Of a stretch of 10,402 nucleotides of DNA, positions 1-7,130 are shown piece after piece; the stretch's first letter is position 1, and each line of letters starts with the position of its first letter. Source of the stretch: Verrucomicrobiota bacterium. Lineage in GTDB: Bacteria > Verrucomicrobiota > Verrucomicrobiia > Limisphaerales > UBA9464. Under the pieces are notes generated by a model that did no database searches, was not told the DNA's origin, and saw only the letters and a list, made by a program, of their open reading frames with translations. Where the stretch lies: the NCBI GenBank assembly GCA_025354845.1, contig JANXMD010000598.1, positions 1 through 10,402 on the forward strand, written 5' to 3'. Position numbers and translations under genes: made by a program.

Positions 1-22
1 GAGCAGATCCAGAGCTTTAATC

Positions 23-52
23 CCCCACCGCCGCGACCGGCGGTGGGGTTTT
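23..52 (+). terminator. Rho-independent terminator of an upstream gene
   Basis: A perfect 10-bp stem (CCCCACCGCC at 23-32 pairing with GGCGGTGGGG at 39-48) closes a 6-base loop and runs directly into TTTT, then GCGTTTT. This is a textbook intrinsic terminator for transcription entering from the left. A TAA at 18-20 (frame reading A-D-P-E-L-stop) could be the stop codon of the terminated gene, but too little of it is present to identify. The terminator insulates leuA from upstream transcription, so leuA probably has its own promoter between about 53 and 137, where I see no convincing -35/-10 pair. Confidence 0.85.
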
Positions 53-137
53 GCGTTTTCAGGACCCGTCATCGCCGCCGTCGCCGTGGAACCGGGAAGG
101 CTCCCTGACACCACACCACATCGACACCGACATCGTC

Positions 138-1796
138 ATGCTGAAAAACCCCGCATCCAAGTACCGACCTTATCCCCAGGTCCCGCTGACCGACCGCCGC
201 TGGCCCAGTCGCGTGCTCACCCAGGCACCCATCTGGTGCAGTGTGGATCTTCGCGATGGCAATCAGGCGCTGGCCGTCCCGATGAATGTGGCGCAGAAGC
301 TCGAGATGTTCCAGGCGCTGGTGAAGTGTGGCTTCAAGGAAATCGAAGTGGGCTTTCCCTCGGCGTCGAACACCGAGTTCGCGTTCAACCGCCGGCTTAT
401 TGAGGAGAACCGCATTCCCGAAGATGTCACCATCCAGGTCCTCGTGCAGGCGCGCGAGGATCTCATTGAGCGGACGGTTCAGTCGCTGATTGGGGCCAAA
501 AAAGTCATCATCCACCTCTACAACTCCACCTCCCCGGCACAGCGCCGGGTGGTGTTTGGCAAATCGCGCGACGAGATCAAGGCCATTGCCGTTCAGGGCG
601 CCCGCTGGATTCAGGAGCGCTTGCATCGCCTCGCGGGCACCGACGTTCGATTGCAGTATTCGCCCGAGAGCTTCAGCGCCACTGAGATCGATTTCGCCAA
701 GGAAATTTCCGAGGCGGTGATGGACGTGTGGAAGCCCACGCCGTCCCGGAAGATGATTCTGAACCTCCCCGACACGGTCGAGGTGGCCATGCCAAACGTT
801 TATGCCGACCAGATTGAATGGATCTGCCGGAACATCCGCGATCGTGACTCCCTGATCGTCAGCCTGCACACGCACAACGACCGCTGCACTGGCGTGGCGG
901 CGACCGAGCTCGGACTGCTGGCGGGCGCGGATCGCGTTGAGGGCACGCTGTTCGGCAACGGCGAACGCACGGGGAACCTCGACGTGATCACCGTCGCGCT
1001 GAACCTCTACATGCACGGCATCGATCCGAAGCTGGAGTTTTCCAACCTCAGTGCGTTGCGTGAGGTGTACGAACGCTGCACTGGGCTCACCATTCCTCCG
1101 CGTCAGCCGTACGCCGGCGAGCTCGTCTTCACCGCCTTCAGCGGGTCGCATCAGGACGCCATCAAGAAGGGGCTTTCGGAATGGGAACAGGGCGGACGCG
1201 AATTCTGGGACGTGCCGTATCTCACCATCGATCCGAATGACATTGGCCGGGAATACCGCGAGGTCATCCGCGTGAACAGCCAGTCGGGCAAGGGCGGTGT
1301 CGCCTACCTGTTGGAGAGCGAATTCGGTGTCGAATTGCCGAAGGACATGCAGCGCGAATTCGGTCCCATTGCCAACGATCTTGTGGATGCCCTCGGGCGT
1401 GAGGTTCGCGGCGAGGAGCTGAAGGCGATGTTTTGGCGCGAGTACGTGGAACGCACCGCGCCTTGGGAGCTTGTCCATTTCCACGCGGACGGGGTGAACG
1501 GCGTCTTCCGCTGCCGCGCCTCGGTGCGTCGCGATGGCAAGGATTTAAGCCTCGCCGGCGAGGGCAACGGCCCGATCGCCGCCTTTGTGACTGCGCTGGT
1601 TTCAGCAGGTGCTGCGGCCTTCGAGGTCTCCAATTATCGCGAGCATTCGCTGGGCGCCGGATCGGGAGCCTCGGCGATCGCCTATATACAGATTCGCGCC
1701 ACCGACGGTCGGGTCCGCTGGGGGGCAGGCGTGGACACCAACATCGAACTCGCTTCCATGAAGGCAGTGCTGAGCGCGCTCAACCGCCTGGTTTGA
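138..1796 (+). CDS. leuA: 2-isopropylmalate synthase (LeuA)
   Basis: The enzyme condenses acetyl-CoA with 2-ketoisovalerate to 2-isopropylmalate, the committed cytosolic step of leucine synthesis. The 552-residue protein has the catalytic TIM barrel first and a C-terminal LeuA regulatory domain from about residue 435. Visible motifs are DLRDGNQ (D37-Q43), YSPESFS with E177, HTHNDR (H244-R249) and GNGERTGN (G273-N280). D40, H244, H246 and N280 fit the known divalent-metal ligands, and E177 fits the catalytic glutamate of the Mycobacterium tuberculosis enzyme at a constant offset. The sequence resembles the longer actinobacterial/fungal-type LeuA rather than the E. coli form. ATG 138 is chosen because conserved sequence (KYRPYPQ) starts just after it; the in-frame TTG at 51 lies in the terminator T-tract. 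No clear ribosome binding site precedes it. The regulatory domain looks intact, so leucine feedback inhibition is expected. No leuB, leuC or leuD is present here. Confidence 0.96.
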   Translation: MLKNPASKYRPYPQVPLTDRRWPSRVLTQAPIWCSVDLRDGNQALAVPMNVAQKLEMFQALVKCGFKEIEVGFPSASNTEFAFNRRLIEENRIPEDVTIQVLVQAREDLIERTVQSLIGAKKVIIHLYNSTSPAQRRVVFGKSRDEIKAIAVQGARWIQERLHRLAGTDVRLQYSPESFSATEIDFAKEISEAVMDVWKPTPSRKMILNLPDTVEVAMPNVYADQIEWICRNIRDRDSLIVSLHTHNDRCTGVAATELGLLAGADRVEGTLFGNGERTGNLDVITVALNLYMHGIDPKLEFSNLSALREVYERCTGLTIPPRQPYAGELVFTAFSGSHQDAIKKGLSEWEQGGREFWDVPYLTIDPNDIGREYREVIRVNSQSGKGGVAYLLESEFGVELPKDMQREFGPIANDLVDALGREVRGEELKAMFWREYVERTAPWELVHFHADGVNGVFRCRASVRRDGKDLSLAGEGNGPIAAFVTALVSAGAAAFEVSNYREHSLGAGSGASAIAYIQIRATDGRVRWGAGVDTNIELASMKAVLSALNRLV

Positions 1797-1915
1797 GCGG
1801 CGTTCGGCACTCAACCAAAACGCGTTCCACGGAGGGGTTCCAGGAAGTGGTCTCCGGGCATTCCGTGAGAACGCCTGAGATCCTTGTCCGCACCGGAATG
1901 GAGAGCGCAAGAATT

Positions 1916-3190
1916 ATGGACGCCACAGTCTGGCAATCCGCAGACCTCGCCCGTCGGTATCTCACCGGCGTGCGGGGCGCCCTGCCGCTCGCCGCGGAGC
2001 AGATCGATACGCTGCTTCGGTTGATCCTGGCGGCTGGAATCCCGGTGCGCCGCGTCCTGGATCTGGGCTGTGGGGACGGCATCCTCGCTGCGGCCGTGCT
2101 CGATCGGTTTCCGGGAGCGACCGCAGTGGGGGTGGATTTTTCGCCGACCATGCTGGAGGCGGCCCAGAGCCGTTTTGAGACCCGCTCGGATGCGGTCCGT
2201 TGGATCGCCTTCGACTACGCCGATCCGGCCTGGACGGCAGCGGTGGCAGGGGCGGGCGATGAACCGTTTGACGTCGTCGTTTCTGGTTTCTCCATCCACC
2301 ACCAACCCGATGCCATTAAACGGCGAATTTATCGCGACTGCCTCGACCTCCTCGCACCGGGCGGGGTCTTTCTCAATTTGGAACATGTGTCTTCCGGATC
2401 GCCGTGGGACGCCGCGGCCGCTGAGGAGTTGATGATTGATCACCTGTACGCCCATGCCCGGGCGGGCGGAGATCAGCGCAGTCGCGAGGCGATCGCATTG
2501 GAATTTCATCATCGACCCGATAAAGCCGCGAATCTCCTCTCGCCAGTGGAGGAACAGTGCGCCTGGTTGAGAGCCCTCGGATTTGACGGGGTGGATTGCT
2601 TCTTCCGGCAGTTTGAACTCGCGATCTTTGGCGGCCGCAGGCCGGTGGTCAGCCCGAGGGTTTCTTCAAAACTGTCCGATGGCATTCGAGTGGTGCCCAT
2701 CGCCGAAGAGCACATCGATCGTTTTTGGTCTTTGGTGGACGGCGTCGCACGTGAGCGGCGGTTCCTGGCAGCGGTCGAGGGCTTCCCGCTGGACGTCACC
2801 CGAGATTTCGTGCGGGGCAATATCGCCAGCCACCATCCGCAATCGGTCGCCCTGGATGGCGAGGAGCTCGTCGGGTGGTGTGACATCATTCCGGTGAATC
2901 CGTTCCCCGGGTTTGGACATTCCGGCCGGCTCGGGATGGGCGTTCGCGCGTCGCATCGGGGACGTGGTATCGGTCGCTCGCTGCTCGACTCGACTCTGGC
3001 TTCAGTGTTGGCGGCCGGATTCCGGCGTGTCGAACTGGAGGTGTATGCCACCAACACAGCCGCTGTGTCCCTGTACCGGCGGGCGGGCTTCGTGACCGAG
3101 GGGATCAAGCGGTCCGCGCGCGATCTGGACGGACAGGTGGATGATCTGATCCAGATGGCGTGGTATCCACCGGCGGTGGACGTGGGCTAG
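1916..3190 (+). CDS. Class I SAM-dependent methyltransferase fused to GNAT N-acetyltransferase
   Basis: This 424-residue protein has two catalytic domains. Residues about 1-245 form a class I methyltransferase: motif I DLGCGDG at D49-G55, the post-I acidic residue D74 in GVDFSPTML, then SGFSIHHQPD and a LAPGGVFLNLEH stretch typical of motifs III-IV. Residues about 257-424 form a GNAT acetyltransferase with the acetyl-CoA pyrophosphate loop RGRGIGR (R348-R354) followed by LEVYATNTAAVSLYRRAGF. The reading frame is continuous through the short linker, with no internal stop. The substrates of both halves are unknown. The start is uncertain: ATG 1916 has a weak GGAG 12 bases upstream, while ATG 1898 would add six residues. 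The 119-base gap from leuA shows no terminator, so read-through from leuA is possible, but a shared function is not implied. The 3' end overlaps the convergent gene by four bases. Confidence 0.88.
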   Translation: MDATVWQSADLARRYLTGVRGALPLAAEQIDTLLRLILAAGIPVRRVLDLGCGDGILAAAVLDRFPGATAVGVDFSPTMLEAAQSRFETRSDAVRWIAFDYADPAWTAAVAGAGDEPFDVVVSGFSIHHQPDAIKRRIYRDCLDLLAPGGVFLNLEHVSSGSPWDAAAAEELMIDHLYAHARAGGDQRSREAIALEFHHRPDKAANLLSPVEEQCAWLRALGFDGVDCFFRQFELAIFGGRRPVVSPRVSSKLSDGIRVVPIAEEHIDRFWSLVDGVARERRFLAAVEGFPLDVTRDFVRGNIASHHPQSVALDGEELVGWCDIIPVNPFPGFGHSGRLGMGVRASHRGRGIGRSLLDSTLASVLAAGFRRVELEVYATNTAAVSLYRRAGFVTEGIKRSARDLDGQVDDLIQMAWYPPAVDVG

Positions 3191-4257
3191 CGTAGGTAGT
3201 GATCGAACCAGTCGCGAACCGGCGCAGTCAACGCGTCGAATTCGTACGGGATCTCCTCGTGCCCGGATCGAGGCAGGACTTGGATTTTGGACTCCGCACC
3301 GAGTTGATGTGCGATCGAGTCGATTCCGGTTTGGGACGCCACCGGATCCGATTCACCGGCGACCAGAAACGCAGGGAACTGGCGTGTGCCGATCGCCGCT
3401 CCGGTATTGAGTGCATCCGGTCTGACTCCCAGTTGTCGTGGCAGTTCGCGAGCCGCTTGTCGAACCCAGGCTTTGGGGACCCACGGGGAATAGGTTTTCC
3501 GAAGGCCTTCCATGGCGTCGGCAAGCCGGTCGTAGGGCGCCATGGCCACGACGGTGCGGATTCGCGGGTCACGCGTGGCCCATCGCAGAGCCAATGCAGC
3601 GCCGTACGAATCGCCAAGCACGCCGATCGGACCCTGGATGGCGTGGCGCCGCTCAAGCTCGTCGACCATGGCGATCAATTCCGGGGTTTCCTCCACGCCG
3701 AACGAAATGGTTTTCCCGCCGGACCGACCATGACCGCGAAGGTCCACCAGGATGCACCGCCACCCGACGTCGGCGAGGGCCATGCCCCACGGAAAAAGCA
3801 CATCCTGCGACAATCCGTAGCCGTGCAACAGGAACACCGTGCCGCGGGGCTGAGGGCGCGGATCGGTGGGTGCAGTACGCGGCCGAAGACGCATCTCAAA
3901 ATGAAACACCGGACGCCTCCCGGAGAGGTCCCAGCGCCCAGCGGGTTGAAATCCGTAGTGTCCGGGTTCGACGACGCCGATTCGCATCGCGATGACGGGC
4001 GTCCCCACGTTGACCCACTGCTGACGGATGAGTTGCGCGGGATCCGGCATGAAGTAGGTGAGGGTCACCGGGGCCTCTGGCATCAGGCCTCCTGGCTTGG
4101 TCAGCCATTTCGGTTGCTGATTTGGTGCCACCCGAAGCTGCCGGGCGATGACTGTTCCCGGCGTGCATCCGGCGGTGAGTGCCGCCGCCATCACCAGAAG
4201 CATGGGGCACCGCCAGGTGAACCGGTCCTGAAACGATGGGGTGAGGTACGCGATCAT
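3187..4257 (-). CDS. Alpha/beta-hydrolase, predicted lipoprotein
   Basis: A 356-residue serine hydrolase of the alpha/beta fold (BAAT/acyl-CoA thioesterase-like or general esterase-like). Visible elements are the oxyanion-hole HG in LLHGYG (H145), DLRGHGRSGG after strand 4, the nucleophile elbow GDSYG with S217, a candidate acid D304 in GESDPV, and the catalytic H333 in SGHEE. The N-terminus has arginines followed by a hydrophobic run ending LTAGC. C31 fits a lipobox, so the mature protein is probably lipid-anchored and acts outside the cytoplasm. ATG 4257 is preferred because it gives the signal peptide a charged n-region. ATG 4203 would begin directly at the hydrophobic core, and upstream in-frame starts to 4383 give no recognisable sequence. 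No good Shine-Dalgarno is seen. The substrate cannot be named. It is transcribed divergently from the dehydrogenase gene and convergently with the methyltransferase-GNAT gene. Confidence 0.88.
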   Translation of the reverse strand: MIAYLTPSFQDRFTWRCPMLLVMAAALTAGCTPGTVIARQLRVAPNQQPKWLTKPGGLMPEAPVTLTYFMPDPAQLIRQQWVNVGTPVIAMRIGVVEPGHYGFQPAGRWDLSGRRPVFHFEMRLRPRTAPTDPRPQPRGTVFLLHGYGLSQDVLFPWGMALADVGWRCILVDLRGHGRSGGKTISFGVEETPELIAMVDELERRHAIQGPIGVLGDSYGAALALRWATRDPRIRTVVAMAPYDRLADAMEGLRKTYSPWVPKAWVRQAARELPRQLGVRPDALNTGAAIGTRQFPAFLVAGESDPVASQTGIDSIAHQLGAESKIQVLPRSGHEEIPYEFDALTAPVRDWFDHYLR

Positions 4258-4272
4258 GAAAACAAGGCGACC

Positions 4273-4286
4273 GAACCAAGCGGTTC
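4273..4286. repeat. Inverted repeat GAACC-N4-GGTTC upstream of the hydrolase gene
   Basis: A perfect 5-bp inverted repeat with spacer AAGC lies 16-29 bases upstream of the hydrolase start codon (ATG at 4257). It could be an operator half-site pair or a small hairpin in the hydrolase mRNA leader. The arms are short, and a chance occurrence cannot be excluded. Confidence 0.25.
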
Positions 4287-4373
4287 CTGCGGCGGACTGC
4301 AATCGGAAACGTCTTGCGGGCGAGCGGACCCCGGGAAACTGAGCGGTCGGCGGGCGATTCGCGGCAAATCCGT

Positions 4374-4403
4374 TTGAATCCACCCGCTACTCCGGGCTTC
4401 AAT
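4374..4403 (+). promoter_or_regulatory. Weak candidate promoter for the dehydrogenase gene
   Basis: TTGAAT (4374-4379) and TTCAAT (4398-4403) are separated by 18 bases and end 25 bases before ATG 4429. Each hexamer matches 4 of 6 positions of the sigma-70 consensus, in one of the few AT-richer patches of the 171-base divergent spacer (4258-4428). The spacer must hold start signals for both the hydrolase and the dehydrogenase. This is the best-placed candidate on the + strand, but the match is weak. Confidence 0.25.
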
Positions 4404-4428
4404 CCACGTCGATTTCCGCCGTCACCCT

Positions 4429-7083
4429 ATGAAACCCTCGTCCCTCCGAGCTTCCGTCTTCTGGACCCGCCTTGCCTTGTCGATCGGGACCCTTGGCCTC
4501 GGCCTTGGCCCGCTCGTGCTCTCCTCAAGGGCGGATGTCTCCGGCATTCGCCCAGTGGGGCGTGATGGTCACGTGTTGAATCTCGATTTTGAAACGGGCG
4601 ACCTTCGGGACTGGACCGCCACTGGCACCGCCTTCAACGGGCAGCCGCTCAAGGGAGATCGTGTGCACGCCCGCCGCAGCGACATGAGCTCCGCCCACAC
4701 CGGTGAGTTCTGGATCGGTGGGTTTGAGCTCGCGGGAGATGATCCGAAGGGCACGTTGACCTCGGCGCCGTTTAAGGTGACGCAACTCTGGGGCAGCTTC
4801 CGCTTTGCCGCCGGAGCCTGGCCCGAAACCCGCATCGAGTTAATCGACGCCGCGACGGGTTCGGTGTTCTTCAAGATGAATGGTGTGGAGAGCGAAACGC
4901 TGCGGCCGACGGTGGTCGACCTGCACGAGAAGGTTGGGCACGAGATCCAGATCCGCCTCGTTGACGACCGGTCGGGACCCTGGGGGCATGTGAACTTTGA
5001 CGAGTTTCAGCTCCACGCCGCCCGCCCGACGTTCGCGAACGAATACACCCTTGCCGAGGTGCGCAAGAACGAGCCCCCTCCCGCTGATTCGGTGCTGTTC
5101 GCGGGATTGAGTCCCGAGGCAGCCGTCAAGGCGGCGACCTTGCCCCCGGGATTCAGTCTCAAGCTCTTCGCGGGCGAACCGGACATCAAACAGCCGATCG
5201 CCTTCTGCGATGACGATCGTGGCCGTCTCTGGGTGGTGGAGGGCTATACCTATCCACGTCGGGTGGGAAATCCACCCAAGGACGGATCGGAGTCCGATCG
5301 CCTCAAGGACATCCTCGGGGGCAAGGATCGCATTCTGGTGTTTGAAGACACCGATGGCGACGGTCGCTTCGACAAGCGTACCGTGTTCATGGAGGGCTTG
5401 AACCTGGTTTCAGGAATTGAATATGGCTTCGGCGGCCTTTGGGTAGGCGCTGCGCCGTACCTGATGTTCATTCCCATCGCCGACGGCGACACGCCGAAGC
5501 CGGCAGGAGCGCCGCAGGTGCTGCTCGACGGCTGGAACTACACCGCCGACACGCACGAAACGTTGAACACCTTCACCTGGGGGCCCGACGGCTGGCTCTA
5601 TGGCTGCCACGGCGTGTTTTGTCCTTCGAATGTCGGCAAGCCCGGCGCCAAGGAAACCGAGCGTCAATGGATGGATGCGGGTGTCTGGCGGTATCATCCC
5701 ACGCGCCATCAATTTGAGGTGTTCGCCGAAGGCACCAGCAATCCGTGGGGCGTCGATTTCGACGAGCAGGGGCAGTGCTGGATCGAAGCCTGCGTGATTC
5801 CGCACCTGTATCACATGATCCAGGGCGGCCGCTATTTCCGGCAGGGTGGTGACCACTTTGCGGTGGGAGCGGGCGAGATTCGCCGCAACGAAAAGCACCG
5901 CGACCCGCGCGGCCGCAAGCCGGTGTTTCCCTATGTGTACGAGGACATCACAACCATTGCCGATCATCTTCACTACGCCGGGAACCAGGGTCCACATGCG
6001 GCCAACGGTCGTTCCGACGCGGTCGGCGGTGGTCATGCGCATGCCGGAATGATGGTTTACCTCGGCACCAGTTGGCCGGCGGAATACCGCGGCAACCTCA
6101 TCCTGGGAAACATCCACGGCCAGCGCCTGAACATGGACATCCCGGTGGCTTCGGGGTCCGGCTACGTCGGCAAGCACGGCGCCGATTTCCTCAATTTCAA
6201 CGACACCTGGAGTCAGACCTTGAATCAGCGCTATGACGTGGACGGGTCGGTGTACGTGATCGATTGGTACGACAAAAACCAGTGTCACCACACCCGTGAG
6301 GACGGTCACGACAAGAGCAACGGACGTATCTACAAGATCGTTTACAACAACCAGCCGGCCACCCGGCCCAATCTGGCCGCGAACTCCGACGCCGAGCTCG
6401 CGGCCTGGGTGGGATCGAAGAACGAGTGGTTGAGCCGTCACGCGCGCAGGTTGCTTCAGGAGCGATTGGCGAAGATGGCAGGCGCCGAAAGCGTGGATCA
6501 GGCTCCGGCGGGCCTCGAGGAGGCGGCCCGGTTTCATCAGGCGGGAGAAAAGTTCGAGGCGCGAAAGGCCCTTCAAGAACTCGTCGATACCGGTACCGAC
6601 ACCGCTCGACGTTTGCGCGGGCTGTGGGCGTTGAGTCTCACCGGTGGTGTGGGCATCGAGAACGCGTCGCGCTGGGTTCAGGATCGCGATCCGTGGGTCC
6701 GGGCATGGACGGTGCAGCTCTTCTTTGAGCGTGCCAACCTGTTGTTCTCCCACGAAGAGCTGGCCGAAATGGCCGACCGATCCGTGACGACGCTGACCCT
6801 GCTCGCCCGGAACGATCCCTCGCCGGTGGTTCGCCGGTTTGTGGCCAGCGCCACCCAACGTCTGCCGGTGGAACGTCGCTGGGAGATCCTCGCGGCCCTG
6901 GCGGGTCACGCCGAGGATGCGGGCGATCACAATCTCCCGCTTCTGTATTGGTACGCCGCCGAGGGATCGGTAGCCACCGATTCTGGGCGGGCCTTGGAAC
7001 TGCTGCGTGCATGCCGCATTCCCAAGCTCCGCGAGTTCATCGCGCGACGCGTCGCCACCTCCAGCCTTTCTTCGGCCCAATGA
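4429..7083 (+). CDS. Secreted PVC-type membrane-bound dehydrogenase (beta-propeller, HEAT-like C-terminus)
   Basis: The 884-residue protein belongs to the Pirellula/Verrucomicrobium 'putative membrane-bound dehydrogenase' family (TIGR02604 type), related in fold to quinoprotein sugar dehydrogenases. Order of parts: a signal peptide (cleavage likely after SRA, residue 35); a beta-sandwich-like domain at about 50-198 beginning LDFETGDLRDW; a beta-propeller at about 230-640 with PPGFSLKLFAGEPDI, GRLWVVEGYTYP, a DTDGDGRFD acidic loop from D307, WGPDGWLYGCHG, NPWGVDFDEQGQ, DHLHYAGN and DGSVYVIDWYD; and an alpha-helical HEAT-like tail to the end. No CxxCH motif occurs in this protein. The heme domain that often terminates the family is instead in the next gene, 47 bases downstream, so the two products probably work together in the periplasm. 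The cofactor and substrate are unknown; a sugar or other alcohol is the usual guess for the fold. ATG 4429 gives the signal peptide directly; no ribosome binding site is visible. Confidence 0.9.
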   Translation: MKPSSLRASVFWTRLALSIGTLGLGLGPLVLSSRADVSGIRPVGRDGHVLNLDFETGDLRDWTATGTAFNGQPLKGDRVHARRSDMSSAHTGEFWIGGFELAGDDPKGTLTSAPFKVTQLWGSFRFAAGAWPETRIELIDAATGSVFFKMNGVESETLRPTVVDLHEKVGHEIQIRLVDDRSGPWGHVNFDEFQLHAARPTFANEYTLAEVRKNEPPPADSVLFAGLSPEAAVKAATLPPGFSLKLFAGEPDIKQPIAFCDDDRGRLWVVEGYTYPRRVGNPPKDGSESDRLKDILGGKDRILVFEDTDGDGRFDKRTVFMEGLNLVSGIEYGFGGLWVGAAPYLMFIPIADGDTPKPAGAPQVLLDGWNYTADTHETLNTFTWGPDGWLYGCHGVFCPSNVGKPGAKETERQWMDAGVWRYHPTRHQFEVFAEGTSNPWGVDFDEQGQCWIEACVIPHLYHMIQGGRYFRQGGDHFAVGAGEIRRNEKHRDPRGRKPVFPYVYEDITTIADHLHYAGNQGPHAANGRSDAVGGGHAHAGMMVYLGTSWPAEYRGNLILGNIHGQRLNMDIPVASGSGYVGKHGADFLNFNDTWSQTLNQRYDVDGSVYVIDWYDKNQCHHTREDGHDKSNGRIYKIVYNNQPATRPNLAANSDAELAAWVGSKNEWLSRHARRLLQERLAKMAGAESVDQAPAGLEEAARFHQAGEKFEARKALQELVDTGTDTARRLRGLWALSLTGGVGIENASRWVQDRDPWVRAWTVQLFFERANLLFSHEELAEMADRSVTTLTLLARNDPSPVVRRFVASATQRLPVERRWEILAALAGHAEDAGDHNLPLLYWYAAEGSVATDSGRALELLRACRIPKLREFIARRVATSSLSSAQ

Positions 7084-7130
7084 GTCGACACCCGAACCAC
7101 CGGACCCACGTGATTCCTGAATTCCCGACC

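Noticed and set aside
1318..1366. Direct repeat GCGAATTCGGT in leuA (about 1318 and 1356)
   Set aside because: Both copies fall in coding sequence specifying similar E-F-G residues in a region conserved in LeuA proteins. Two copies of 11 bases do not indicate a repeat element.
69..1484. A 471-codon open frame on the minus strand opposite leuA
   Set aside because: It lies antisense to the strongly conserved leuA frame and has no recognisable domain. Long antisense open frames are expected in GC-rich genes with GC-biased third positions.
1860..1899. ATTCCG ... CGGAAT inverted repeat between leuA and the methyltransferase gene
   Set aside because: The six-base arms are 28 bases apart with no T-tract, so it is neither a convincing terminator nor an operator.
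3199..4377. A 392-codon + strand open frame over the hydrolase gene
   Set aside because: The minus-strand frame carries a full catalytic triad, HG motif and lipobox. The + frame has no recognisable features.
5410..7080. A 556-codon open frame on the minus strand opposite the dehydrogenase gene
   Set aside because: It is a shadow of the dehydrogenase frame. The sequence is valine-, arginine- and glycine-rich without motifs, and the + strand frame carries clear family signatures.
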